The position numbers and the translations under genes were made by a program. A stretch of 64,000 nucleotides of DNA, taken from contig NC_088300.1 of NCBI RefSeq assembly GCF_032854445.1, forward strand, positions 12,309,191 through 12,373,190. Direction: 5' to 3'. Under the pieces are notes generated by a model. That model was given only the letters and a program-made list of their open reading frames with translations. It was not told the DNA's origin and searched no databases. Below are positions 11,546-24,600 of the stretch, one piece after another. Numbering within the stretch: position 1 is the stretch's first letter; each line of letters begins with the position of its first letter. The stretch comes from Liolophura sinensis. Taxonomy: Eukaryota > Mollusca > Polyplacophora > Chitonida > Chitonidae.

Positions 11546-14031
11546 GGATTAGGCTACACGTAATTTAGTGACATTGTAGAGTGTATCAACCAACATAATT
11601 GACTAGTCATAACTGTGATATTGTCATAGTTTGCCACGTCCATTTGTTGACATCATAGCACATGTGTATGTATACATCACATGATCAGCTCCCCTATATT
11701 AATATTGATGACATTGCAGCATAGCGATTGGCTACTATTATGCAAGTAACATACTGCGGGACTGCTTAAGGTGATGAAGTGAGTGGAATAGAGTGACTGT
11801 GAATGGAGTCGCTGTTTCAAGTCCTTTATTTATTTATACTTTCTTACGTCAAAAGACAGTAACATAAAAGTGTTACAATAACTGCCTCACAATTTCCAAC
11901 TGATCCTTAAATAGTTTAAAGGTTAAGATCGCAAAAGTATCCATTTAATCACATCCAACCATCTTCCAAAATAACCGAAAATTAACCCATGTACACCACA
12001 TATTGAATGGCTAAAATAAATCTGGCTTGGGAAACCATGACGTCTCAATTTTGACATTTATTATGATAACCAAAGCATGAACTGGTCCTAAGAAAGTAGG
12101 TCAAATGTCAATCTCACAGGTCAAAGTTTAATCCCCTATATGGCACCCTTATTCCATGTTCATGTATTAAGTTTTGCTTAACTCGACCCAGATACCAAGC
12201 AAATAAAGGGGGACAATTCTTGATCACAAAATGTAAAATTTGATATGGAAAAAAAAAGGCCCTTAAAAACAAGATTTAATTAAGCTTCTTGTACGAATAA
12301 CTGCACGAAGAGAAGGTGACAAATCTGCTGAATTTAAAACATATTTCCCAGCCTCCAGGGACGATAAATTATGACTTTGCGGAAAGTTTCACCATGACTG
12401 GATAGATTATAGTAAGTTTCCTGACAAGGAAACAAATTTGTCATTAAGGTGTTTAATGTATCAAATATGCTGAATTTACAGTAGTGCACAATTTTGATTA
12501 AGTGCTGTATACATAGTCAGACAGATTGGACAAGTACACTGGAAAAAAAACCCAAATCAAAACAAAACAGTAAAGGGAGCAAACAGGCACATAAAGTCAG
12601 AGAAATATGCTACGTTTCTTCCAACAACTAAGTTAGTGAGGGCAGTGAAGTGGGTTAGTGAAGCTGTTTTTGCCATCGGCGATAATCACCTTACGTAAGT
12701 TATGTATGGATACGAAAATTTGCCTGTTTCCTACAGGGAATATGTCATTTGCAAGAGAAAAAAACTGACTGCATGAAGATGTTCTGCAGATGAATTTAGT
12801 GCTTATATAATTCAACATACACCCTAACCACCTACTACCAAAAACTTGTCATCAAGGAAAAAACATCTTTGCGTCCCCAGGCAAAAAAAAAATATTAACC
12901 AGTCTGTTATGATACCACTATGTACAACCAAGATGTCTCAATGATTCCGTCAACAGCAGCTTGAGGGCATCTTCTTAAGTAAGCCTTAAATTCTTTTCAA
13001 GATCTCTATTACTAGCATGGTTTGAAAACAAAGCTTTGATCATTAATAATATCAAAGTATGTTTTGATACATATTAAGTTTGCACTATTTAACAGTTTAT
13101 ATTTCCATATGTATGCAGAAGCCATGCGTTTTAGACATATCCCTTGGAAGTTTTCATGGAAAGAATAAACAAAGAAAACAGTTCTTAACAGGAAAAATTC
13201 TAATAAATTGAATACATAAAGGCTTTTGTAAAACATGCCCGTAGGACAAGTTTTAACTGATCACAAACAAAAGAACTGGAGAAAAAAATATTTAATGGAA
13301 GAAAGTGATCAAAGATGTTCACACAGCTCCACATCTTTTGACATCTCATCTGTACTTCATAATTACACGTGTTGCTCTCCGTTACCAAAATTAAAATGTT
13401 CAAATTTCCTTCCCACTACACAAAAAAGTAAATGAACTAGAACTGATTAACATACAGTATATTAAGGAAGTTAACCATCAGTCAAATTTGAACAGCTAAT
13501 ATCTATGAAGCCAAACTGAGATGGACATAATAATTCTTGTGCACATGATTATTTTAGTCGAAGTACCAGTACATAAAAGATTCAGGTATATAAAAAAAAA
13601 AGCAGTCTTAAAGCTTTAAAAAGCTTAAAATCGCTCCTACAGTTGGAAATTGCCTTGATGCCTGTCATTGTAAAACTGCATTAACTCTTAAAACAATAGT
13701 ATAACTCACAAACACACTATGGAAATCTTAGAAAGTTTCACTCGGAGCAATCTTCAAGCTAAAAGCACGTGTAACACATTTCAATTATTCTGACTGCGCA
13801 AAATGATCAGTTAAAGTGGAGCTGGCCAGATATATCCACATTGGGCGGGTTTGAACTACACAAAAAATTGCATACATTTAAGAAATTAGGCAAAATCATT
13901 TTTTGGCCACTTTTTTATATTTCTGAAAACTCTAGTCTGTTGCCCAGGTTAAGTTATACAACTTTCTGATCTTCTCCTTTAGAAAACTTAACCCTGATAC
14001 AATTAAAGAAATGTAGAACATACAGACATAT
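11546..14031. other. No supported gene
   Basis: AT-rich sequence with scattered A-runs. Open frames stay under 90 codons on both strands and none shows a domain or a paired splice site that I recognise. Confidence 0.5.
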
Positions 14032-14787
14032 AAAACCAGAGCAGTGACGACAGTGTGATAGCTGGCAAATGGACACATGTAACCAGTAAAACCAGAGCAG
14101 TGACGACAGTGTGATAGCTGGCAAATGGACACATGTAACCAGTAAAACCAGAGCAGCGACGACAGTGTGATAGCTGGCAAATGGACACATGTAACCAGTA
14201 AAACCAGAGCGGCGACGACAGTGTGATAGCTGGCAAATGGTCACATTAACCAGTAAAACCAGAGCAGCGAAGATAGTGTGATAGCTGGCAAATGGTCACA
14301 TGTAACCAGTGAAAAATGGCTACAGCATAGAGAGTAAAACCAGAGCAGCGACAACAGTGAGACTGCTAGTGGCAAATGGTCACATTAACCAGTAAAACCA
14401 GAGCAGCGATGACAGTGTGATAGCTGGAAAATGGTCGCATGTAACCAGTAAAACCATAGCAGCGACGACAGCTCGATAGCTGGCAAATGGTCACATGTAA
14501 CCAGTAAAACCAGAGCAGCGACGATAGTGTGATAGCTGGCAAATGGTCACATGTAACCAGTAAAACCAGAACAGCGATGACAGTGTGATAGCTGGCAAAT
14601 GTTCACATGTAACCAGTAAAACCAGAGCAGCGATGACAGTGTGATAGCTGGCAAATGGACACATGTAACCAGTAAAACCAGAGCAGCGACGACAGTGTGA
14701 TAGCTGGCAAATGGTCACATGTAACCAGTAAAACCAGAGCAGCGACGACAGTGTGATAGCTGGCAAATGGTCACACGTAACCGGTGA
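14032..14787. repeat. Minisatellite, about 13 x 56 bp
   Basis: The unit runs AAAACCAGAGCAGCGACGAC, then AGTGTGATAGCTGGCAAATG, then GTCACATGTAACCAGT. The first units are in exact 56-bp register (14032, 14088, 14144, 14200). A degenerate insertion at about 14310-14395 breaks the phase, and later units vary at GAC/GAT and GTCACA/GACACA. It yields overlapping spurious minus-strand frames of 77-96 codons. Confidence 0.97.
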
Positions 14788-15063
14788 AATATTGCATCTT
14801 GTCAGTTTACCTTACTCAAGGTTTTATTCTCACTGTTCTTGTAAATTCGCATGTCGCAGTAATTTAAATTTAAGTAATTTAGCACCATATCACTCAAGCA
14901 GAATTAGGTTAAAAAAAAAGCAGTAATGATAACTGCAACTCATTAGACGTTACTGGACGAGAACACTTGTCATCACACTTAACATACAATCACATTAAGA
15001 CAATGCAAAGGGATACATAAAATCCAGAATAACAATTCATCATGTAGAAAAAACATTTCAGAT

Positions 15064-15420
15064 TTTTTTTTATGAGTATTTCCTCTTGTACAATTCTTTT
15101 TATGAGTATTATTCTCTTGTACAATTCTTTAAATGGGTAATTTCTCTTGCACAATTTTTTAATGAGTATTTTCTATTGCACAATTCTTTTTATGGGTATT
15201 TTCTCTTGTACAATTCCTTTCCTGAAGTATTTCCTCCTGTTCAATTCTTTTCCTGAGTATTTCCTCCTGTACAATTCTTTCCCCGAGTATATCCTCCAGT
15301 ACAATTCTTTCCCCGAGTATTTCCTCCTGTACAATTCTTTCCCCGAGTATTTCCTTCTGTACAATTCTTTCCCTGAGTATTTCCTCCTGTACAATTCTTG
15401 TTTGAGTATTTCTCCTTGAA
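15064..15420. repeat. Minisatellite, about 12 x 30 bp
   Basis: The unit is GAGTATTTCCTCCTGTACAA followed by TTCTTTCCCC. Units from 15224 onward are well conserved and those at 15064-15220 are degenerate (TTTTTATG instead of TTTCCCCG). The period is divisible by three, so both strands show repetitive open frames (plus: EYFLLYNSFP repeats). Confidence 0.95.
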
Positions 15421-15546
15421 AAACTCTTTTAACACATACTCTATGTTATAAATATACAAGTCTTTTAATAAGAATTTTTTTCGTACAAATCTCTTCACGA
15501 CTAATCTCTTTTACAACTACTTCATAAGCATTCTCCTGAGTCGAAG

Positions 15547-15840
15547 GGGTAGATCAAAGATCAATCCTAGGTCGGGTCACACTTAAGACCTTAAAAAAAA
15601 AGGAAGTTGTAATTTCCTCGCTTGGCATTCAGCATTAAGTGGGTAGTGCAACGACTGGTTAACCCATATCAGTATAGTTGCTCGGGCAGGGTAACTTACT
15701 TGCCTTCGGTAAGGCGTCTCAGTGAAGCAGCACAAAATCCGTCCTGCAACAAGGAGGTATATTGCATACACTCTAAGGACTCCGTCGTCATATGACAAAA
15801 AAAATGTTAAGTACAATGTTACACACCCAAGCAGTCCTGC
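15547..15840 (+). mobile_element. SINE family B, 5'-shortened copy
   Basis: It matches the 25.1 and 51.9 kb copies: GATCAATCCTAGGTCGGGTC (B-box-like), GGAAGTTGTAATTTCCTCGC, CAACGACTGGTTAACCC, GGCGTCTCAGTGAAGCAGCA and a tail GTCGTCATATGACAAAAA. The A-box part of the tRNA-like head is degraded. Confidence 0.85.
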
Positions 15841-15849
15841 ACTCATTAG

Positions 15850-18800
15850 CTTTCTCCCTTGTACAAAAGAAACAAAGCTTTGAAATTTTCAACACAGGCT
15901 ACATGTACATATACTCCTTCAAATCAGTTGAACAACACATAATTTTCACAAATAGAAAATAGAGACAGCTATTATAGTCGTAGTATTTGATAGACAAAAA
16001 CAGAAACCACTGAACACTAATTTATGTTTTGCCCAGTATGGTAAAATCTTCTGGCAACAGTTGCAAACTTGAACAGAAACTATGAATATTTAATAAATTT
16101 TCTTCAGTAAGCACACAGTTCACATAAATGGAAGTATTAGAAGTAGTTAAGCTGGTAAAAATTTTACTTATTCAACTGAATACATTTTTTAAAAGAGCAA
16201 CATATTATCCAGTTTGATGCAATGTGTGATTCTGTATATTTGTATAGGAGTTGTTTATTTGTATATATGTATGTCTTTGTAAAAAATTTTTTGTAAATAT
16301 GAACATGGTGCACAAATGCTACATGTGGTAAAAGTATGTATAAATATTGCAACTCGTGTATTAAAAAAAGGGATGCCTTTGTCAAATGAGTGAGTTAAAG
16401 GGCAATCTTATTTAGAGAAAGCCAATAGTAGTCATTATTGCAAATTCTACAAGAACCATCTAGGAATCCATAGAACCTATAGTGGTAATGTTGAATTGGT
16501 TACCATGACAATCAAACACAACAAGATGCATTTAAACCTCACCTGAACTGATTGTTCAAATGCATTCAAAGAAGATATATGGGACAGATGTGAACCATTA
16601 CCAGACAATTAACTATCACACAACATTTCAAACTTGGTAAAAAAGTGGTAAAATATAACATATTAATGAATTCATGGAAAACTTTGACCTAAATGTTCCC
16701 ATTAGCTTCATGGGTACAGTGGCACCCAGCTCTGAGAATGCTTGGCCATGTTCTCAGTTCATCTTCCACGTTTAATCACTCTGAATCATTACACTCACAA
16801 GCCTGGAACTCGGTCCTGTCACGTCAGTGCTGTCCTCAAAGTGCGAATGCTGTAGGTCACAGAATGAGGAGGCCCGTTATTTTAAATTAATTCCGAATAC
16901 ATATCACATCATTCTGCAGGAATAATAGAGACCTTCACAACACAAATGTATCCGACACATCCACTGGGACAGCTTCAGAACTTTTCAGACCGCCATTTCC
17001 GAATCATGAGACTCCGTTGCAATGGTGCAACTGGCTGCTCTTCCCAGAATTAAGATAATCTCCTTTTCTGATTTTCTCCGTAGCTGATTATAATTCATTT
17101 CTGTTCATTAATCACACACAAATTTACTTGAGTAATTTGTCAATTGCCCTTTTAATGGTGTATATCTCATTGGTTTGAATCCAATCATTCCACGAGTTTA
17201 CCTTTTCCTGGAAAACGGCAAGTGCAGCCGACTCAGCTGATTAAAAAATGGTGTCTAGCAAAGTTTGGTTTGCTGCTGATATGCCAGGTACATTTGTTAA
17301 AGTTGTGATGTTATTGTCTTTATTATTCATGATTTACTAAGTGGTATGAAGTCGGAATTACTGCGGGATTAGCAAAGACTTGTTTTTGTAGTGTACAGCT
17401 TTGGCATATTGAGGACAGCACACTTAAAAGGATAGAGTTCCGTTATGACTGGAAGAGTACTGATGTGTTATTTGAAAAGCTCAGCAGGGAAGAATGATCA
17501 TAGCTTTTAGAGGCACCACTTTCATTTTGTGCATTAGGGTCAACCTGACTCTAATAAGTCCAATATGAAAACAAAAATCTATACAAAAGAAACATCTAAA
17601 GTTAACACTCAAATACGCCAACTTCTTCATATTTAGTACAGATCAAATATATGATGTCATCTATGCATGCAAATAACATGCACATACATGTTCTGATCTC
17701 ACTGCGTTGTGATGTCAGCCTAAGTCGTTGTGAGACAACGAATGCGACCTCACTAAGTTCATGATGTTGCAGAATGTCAGGTCCTGTAGAATTCAACAAG
17801 AAATGTGGAGAAGATCTACATATGCTAGGTCAGTGAAATGAAACAAGCACTGCTCCTGACACTGGCCTCGGATTTACCAATAATTAAATAATCCTACATT
17901 TATCAACAATCATCTTAAAATATGGATTTTCCTTCATGTAACAATTGTTTAACAATTTGATCATGTTTTCCTTTATTTAATTGAAATTTCAGCTCATATG
18001 CCAGGGGATGAGAAAATCTCATTACGTGATACTGGTACTTTTGATGTGCAGACGTTTTGTACTTGTTCTGGTCCCATCAGCAAAAACAACACGCTGATGA
18101 AAACGATTAGTTCCAGAAATTGCATGGGAGCTGGTAAGCTTATACACTCTGTTTCTGAAGAGGCAAATACACATGTAGTAGCTTAATTAGAGGAGGAAAA
18201 CCTACTTATCTTGTACACCAGTAACAGATGGGATTACCTTAATTCACCAAAAGCTAGACTATGAATAAAGCAAATCCGGAACAAAGTATAGTAGCAGGTA
18301 GACGGCTGTATTAATTCAGACATGCATGTGCCATTAATGTCCAAATCCTTCATTTATCTTCTGAAAATAGGCATTGCTTGAGGTTTCTTTGAAGACCAGA
18401 CTGTTCTGGATTATAGTCTAGCACCCCAGTCAGTTACATGCGTGGGATTATCAGTCCCAGTATTCTGTCCTACTGAATGATGTACATGTGTGTATGTGAA
18501 ACACAGGTTTGTATGTACTCATTACCTTCTCACACACCTACACCAATCTGTAGCTCGTGTGACCATGTCTATCAAGCAGAGAATATACACAGGAAGTTAA
18601 CAATTGGACAAAAAACTAGTGCAAGCTTTAAAAAAACTGTTCATCAACAGGACTTTCCAAACTGCTTTTTGTGAGAAAACCACAACAGCTGAAATCTTTG
18701 ATTTACTTTGTTATTTGGACATAAAGCAATATGCAAAGCATAAAAGCTGAAGAAGACATTTTGTTGAGTGGGAGCTTATCCCACTCAGTTAATACAGGCC

Positions 18801-18950
18801 TACATTGTAAACGTTCATGCATGTCTCTCAGTATGATAGTTGACACAATTCCTCAGTCGGATCACTTCACATCCAAAACCAAGGAGAAGGGAGATCCCCA
18901 CATTGAAATATGCATGTGTAATAGGAGCAGATTTCCAGTGCTTATGCAAG
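15850..18950. other. No supported gene
   Basis: About 3 kb without a recognisable exon or repeat copy. The short frames at 16693-16890 and 17998-18186 have no domain or splice evidence. Confidence 0.45.
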
Positions 18951-18954
18951 AAGT

Positions 18955-19095
18955 AGCTAGTGGGAATTTCCCTTTAGCTCAGTTGGTAGAGCTATGGACT
19001 TTGGCTGCTGAGATCCAAGATCGAATCCTGGTGTTCCAAATAGTAAAATCCTTCAACCATTACAGTGGTGCCAATGACCAAACAGGTTCCAAGTA
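18955..19095 (+). mobile_element. tRNA-like SINE head (family E), copy 1
   Basis: A-box-like TTTAGCTCAGTTGGTAGAGC and B-box-like GATCGAATCCTGG lie at tRNA-like spacing, followed by CCTTCAACCATTACAG. The first and last seven bases do not pair as an acceptor stem, so it is not a functional tRNA gene. A related copy lies about 250 bp downstream. Confidence 0.75.
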
Positions 19096-19204
19096 ACATG
19101 GGGCTCTGGGCCTGTGAATGTGGGTGTGCCTTGGGAGAGGGGGGAAGGATCTAAGTGGGGAGGACTATAACAGGTGCAGTCTACCAGTGTTAATACAAGC
19201 AACA

Positions 19205-19335
19205 GCTAAGGGGAATTTCTCTTCAGCTCAGTTGATAGAGTGCTGGAATAGGGCTGCTCAGACCCGAGTTCGAATCCTGGTGTGACCCACATAGTTAAAA
19301 ATCCTTCAACCATTACAGATGTAATGAACAAAAGG
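19205..19335 (+). mobile_element. tRNA-like SINE head (family E), copy 2
   Basis: A-box-like TTCAGCTCAGTTGATAGAGT and B-box-like GAGTTCGAATCCTGG, then ATCCTTCAACCATTACAGAT. It is roughly three-quarters identical to copy 1 and the similarity begins upstream of the A box. This points to a local duplication or two insertions of one element. Confidence 0.75.
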
Positions 19336-20624
19336 ACTACATATATAAATCGAGCTCTGCTGACAGCTGAATAAGGCATCTTTGAAAAACTTTAGGGAAT
19401 CTAGCTAAATTTATACTGGAATATATATTATACTGGAAACAGTATGTTTTTCCATAAATTACAGCTGGACCACAAGCATGTGCTTTGATGCAGACAGAGA
19501 TCTTAAAGACACATTCATGCCTTTGCAGTATCAAAATTCCAATATAACCATGATGCAGATCAAACCACACACAAGTTCTCTGACCATGAAGCCACACTGA
19601 TACGGCACTGAACAAAACCAGCTGGTTTGTTGACTTGTCCTGGAATATCTGAGGCGCCCCAGGAAACCTTAGCCTCTTCAAAGCTCAAGGCAAATAGCCC
19701 CACCTTCCACACAAGATTTATTTTACACCACTCACACACTGATTGATTTGCTTCTTTTATTTGGTTGAAGTTTAACTAAACTAATTTTAACGTCTATTCC
19801 ATCACATTACAGAAGTATCTTCTTGCAGCAGGCCTGATCCAATGCTGATTCAAGTAACACTATGCCGAAGACAACAACTGATTGGTTAATATCAACTGAA
19901 TTTGTCCAAGTTAATGGAGGTATTAAAACTGGTTCCTAATCAGAAAACAATATCTCCATTTGCACTTCAGGAACAATCTCATTATCCCTGTAAGGAAATA
20001 TAATACCAAAATGGCTAATTAACAATATTAGGTACACTGTTACTCTGATGTCAGAGTTACTGACCCTGTAGATTTTTGCATCCTGTTACAGAGTAACCAT
20101 GTAACAAATTTATCATGTAAAAGACCAGCTCAGAGGAATGGCCTCTGTATCGGAGAATGGCTCCTGTGACATCCCTGTAGTGAAAGCTGACAAAGCCGAA
20201 AAAACAACAATTAAAACTAGTCCAGATACGCAAATGACATCAGATACAGAAACATACACATAAAGGTGCTATGCAATGGAAACAAGGCTATTTTCTCTGA
20301 TGTGATAGAACACTTGTGGTGGACTTGCCCTGGACTCCCAGACATGACATCCCAACCAGCGCAGCTAAAGTAAGCTGTTAATTAAGACAGTGAAGTGGCT
20401 CAATTAAGAGCCAGTTTTCAGGACTTAAGCAACACCTGATACGAGGCTGAACCCATTTATAGGACTTCAGCAACACCTGATACGAGACTGAATTCATCCG
20501 TCTTACAGGCTGAACTTTTTAGACCCACAGGCACCACACTGTAGATCTGTTGGTGTTGGTTAAGTCTGAATCCTAAGAAAACCAAAGTTTTGCTTCCTTT
20601 GAAAACCAAGCATTTATCTCTACC

Positions 20625-20830
20625 TTAATTCCTCAACCTTATCGCATATGAGAGGAACTTTGAGTGCATTATATGGACACTTTTTATTTGATTTGGAAAC
20701 AAAACTACATTGGTTTGGTTGGCCAACTGCAGGGCTTCACAAAAAAGTATAATTTTATCAGTCTACACAGAAAAACGTCTTGAATGAAGACCTTGCTAAC
20801 ATACAAAAAGGTTGAAGAATTACAGTAATG
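20625..20830 (-). repeat. Dispersed repeat family C, inverted copy
   Basis: The reverse complement carries the family words: TTTTTTGTGAAGCCCTGC, TTGGCCAACCAAACCAATGT and TTTCCAAATCAAATAAAAA. A microrepeat of ATAAACAACCTTCTCTTGA follows at about 20873-20930. Confidence 0.65.
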
Positions 20831-21276
20831 TGCCAACATAAATCCTGGATACAGTCCAAGTTGTCTTTACATAAACAACCTTCTCTTGATATAAACAACC
20901 TTCTCTTGACATAATCAACCTTCAGTGTAAATCATGAGAGACCTAACCCACCACATATATTCTTGTGCGATCAGTCTTACCCACACGATACCTGGACAAT
21001 AATTGATATTTGGTTTTTATTCTTGATTCAGTGCCTATATATTTGTTTCATGAGACTCTGAACCTTTAAATAGGCATTCTTTATTTCATGAATATATATA
21101 TATCTTTTGATAAAAAACAAAGCTCTGGCAATGCAGAAAAACAAGGTAATGAAAAACAAAATAGAAATGTTAGTCTCAGAGGTAATATGTAACAGAAATT
21201 AATGGATTTTCAGTATGAATTAAACATAATGTCAAAGTCAGAACTGAAACATGAAGGGATGTAGTACTCACAAATT

Positions 21277-21282
21277 TTTATT
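21277..21282 (-). promoter_or_regulatory. Probable polyadenylation signal of B3GALNT2
   Basis: AATAAA on the minus strand lies about 160 nt past the TGA. It is the first canonical hexamer downstream of the stop that I could find, which implies a 3' UTR of roughly 180-200 nt. No cDNA is available to confirm it. Confidence 0.5.
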
Positions 21283-21442
21283 TCAATCCTTGAATACAGA
21301 ACAAATCCCGGTCAGCAGTGTCTAAGAGGTGACAATGTTTCCCACAACTATGTCTATTCACAGTTTTTCTCCTCATCTGGCAAGATGCCACAGACTTGGC
21401 ACATCACTTAAAGCAATTGATAACGTCTAACTTAAGAAAATA

Positions 21443-21601
21443 TCATAAGTTGCTGTCAGAGTGTGAAGGTTTATTATCACAGTAACAGAAATTCCCACAG
21501 GTCTGTTGGTTTGTCCACATCCTGCGAATATCTCCAGGGCTTAGTTGAGAAATAGCTAATGAGGTGGCTACACATGTGTCATCACACTGCCAACGACTGT
21601 C
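21443..21601 (-). CDS. B3GALNT2: B3GALNT2 last exon (Cys-rich C-terminus and stop)
   Basis: This terminal exon of 159 nt has acceptor TTTACAG and a TGA stop at 21445-21443. It begins DSRWQCDDTC and ends with TCGNFCYC followed by a short polar tail. The two Cys clusters match the vertebrate B3GALNT2 C-terminus in spacing (C-x3-C, then C-x3-C-x-C). The tail after the last Cys is a few residues longer than in the human protein as I recall it. Confidence 0.92.
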   Translation of the reverse strand, partial: DSRWQCDDTCVATSLAISQLSPGDIRRMWTNQQTCGNFCYCDNKPSHSDSNL

Positions 21602-24600
21602 CTGTAAACATAAAAATATTACCATCTATCTTCTAATTCCTTCTTATTCACTTTTATAAAGCCTTATTTCTGATAATGCAGTATTCATGACATACCCTAA
21701 ATTTTCACCCTTTTCAATCACCTCTACAGAACTTTTTGAGAGAACAGGAAGTAGAGAAATAATTTGCACTGTTTTATGAAGCTTGCATCTTAAGTTAGAT
21801 GAGCAAATTATTTTTAGCATCATTTTAATTGTATGCATAATGTCCCCTGGAAAAGGGGCTTTAGAGGTCCAAAAACTTGAAGATTTACAGCATATACTTG
21901 AAACATTTATCTTCTAGTCATAATGAAACACAGAAACAGGTGCTAATTCACACAACTGTTATGACATCTTCTCTCAGGATTTTGTCATTCAGCACCCAGC
22001 CCCTTCATTAAATGAATGCTCCATGCTTAAAAGATAGGAGATCAAGGTTAAAAGATAGATCTCAAAAATCTGACCGACAGACCAACCAACTTTTGGAGCT
22101 GCATAGTTGCAGGCACACAGCTTCAACTAAGAAAGTGAATAAAATATTATTGACAGAAAAGCTAAGCAAGACATCACATTATTAAATTAGGTTAATTTAT
22201 TATTGACACCTTACCTCTATATATGCCACTCCAATAGCTGATAGCCAAATACCCATTGACACGTCTTCTCCCTGCACACCAATTTTTTGAATAATTTTAA
22301 ACAATGTTTTAACACATAAAGTAAATTTGTGGGATTATAGTCCAAAAAAGAGAGTTCAAACTGTAAGTGCATGTGTACATAGGCAGAACACGGTGAAATG
22401 AGTCTGCAAATATATTTAATTCGTCTTTGATCGGCCTTTGGAGGCTAGTAGTTATAAGTAAAACAACGCTTTCAATAACAACTTCTAGGTTTTTGTACTA
22501 GGTGGCAACGTTTTTATCTTGATTCTAAGACTATATATAAGACTATATATACAATCAGTGAAGGTCAAGAACATAAATGGATAGTTCCAAAGAAAGAATG
22601 TTATACTACAGAAGGATTAGCACCTATATAAGGTGACAGCTAAAGTGTGACACTAGGTGTGAACGATCAGTACATGGAGAGGGAAGGAAGATTATCTCCT
22701 GCCATTGTTAAAGTCTGTAAGTCGTGTGACATTTGCTGGTCGAAGGCATTTGGTAGGCAACTTCCAGGGTCTCCATTCATTTCCTATCTTGGACTACCTC
22801 TTTAGTCGACAGAAGTATGCCTATCTGAATACAGTTCTCCAGAATCTCCTCAGAATTCAACTTGTCAAACTTTCAATTAAAATTCAATGGTAAAGTTTGC
22901 ATAATGTGGTTTTATTTTTGAAAACATAAATTTGCAGCAGTTAATTCCACGTTATTTTCTTTCCCTTTTGCATGACACAAGGGAGCTCACTTTAGATTTT
23001 AAAACTTTTCTGAGTTATGTCCCTTACTCCACATGCTGAATCACCAGAATTACAGCTTTCACCTCTCCGAGATAGCGGACAAGAAAATGTAAGTTATCAA
23101 GTTACTTGAGCACTACAAATTTATAACCATGGCAATTTCCATACATTATAAACAGTCAGCAAAATTCAAATTTGTAGATTTCAGTTTTTAATCAACATTC
23201 AAACTCTTTCCCTCCCATTGCTTAGAGCATACAAGTAACCATTGCCATTGACTTGAGCTGCCTTCACAAAGTGAGATTGTCAAGTTTCCTAGCGAAATGA
23301 AATTTGGACTGACCTGAGCTAGATCATGTGATTGTAGTATTCAACAAATCACACCATCTGAATGTTGCTTAAAAACAAAAAACAACAAAAAAAACAACAA
23401 AAAGAACAGTCTTCCCTATCCCAGTCCGACATGGCAACCATAAAAAAACTTTGAAAAACAACTGATAGTATCTGGCCCATATGCTCACTCCACTTTGCCC
23501 AGGTTAATCTCTGCACAGACACATCACATCTTCAGATTAACACACATATACAGACAAGTTTGCTTGCTGTGGATTCTCCTGAGAAATGCACAAGTTCCTT
23601 TCTGAAGTTTTTCATTTGGCTCTGTAAATTACTTATTTATTTATTTGATTGGTGTTTTACGCCGTACTCAAGAATATTTTGCTTATACGACAGCAGCAAG
23701 CATAATAGTGGGAGAAAACTGAGGGGAGTCCAGGGGAAACCTACGACCCTCTGCAGGTAGAAGGCAAACCTTCCCACGTATGGCCGGAGAGGAAGCTTTG
23801 TAAATTACAGATGTGAAATTTCCTCCAATGTGAAATACTTGTATTGGTTCAGTAAGTATTATGAGGTTAACTGCTTCCGTGGCATTTTAGTTTCCAACTT
23901 AGTTTGGGTATAGACTTTCTCTTCGGCGAAAGTGTAGAACGTTTACTTTTTGGGTTTACTCGATATGCGTGAATATGTACCCGTTCGCATTCTCGGGACG
24001 AAGTGGCGACTGACCCAATTCATTTATTTGATTGGTGTTTTATGCCTTACTGAAAAATATTTCACTTATATGACGGCGGACACCATCATGGTGGGACCAA
24101 CATGGTATAAGTCAAACACTCTTGTGTATGACATTAAATACTAATCAGTTGTATAAATCAAAAAAGTGTAAAAACCAACAAATTAACCATATATATCAGA
24201 TTTGTATGTGGAGGACACTAGACGGAGAGAGATGCAATATTAAAAATGTCCTGCATACCTGAAACAAATGCAGGTGTCCCACATTTTCTGCCAACCACTT
24301 GCTGACATCATCAGATACAACATTCCCTGTACCGCAGGCAAACTTCGGGTACACATCAGCTGTGAATGTATTCTCCTTCCATTTCCCATGTCGCTCCACA
24401 AACCACTGATCACGAAAACTGTAAATACAAGTACGTTTGTAACAAGTAAATGTAAACTAATTTTACCAAAAAAAAAAATCAACATACATGTACCCCTCAC
24501 CATTCCTTCACCAACTCAAACTTCTAATATTTGGCAACAAATTACATACCTCTCCATATCAAAATGTAAATATGAATACCAAATCTCCGTAGCCTTCAAT

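Noticed and set aside
18955-19335. Functional tRNA genes
   Set aside because: A and B boxes are present but the ends do not pair into an acceptor stem and the downstream sequence is retroposon-like.
19337-19681. 114-codon minus-strand open frame
   Set aside because: Longest non-repeat frame in the first 20 kb, but no recognised domain, no paired splice sites, and stop-free runs of this length can occur by chance.
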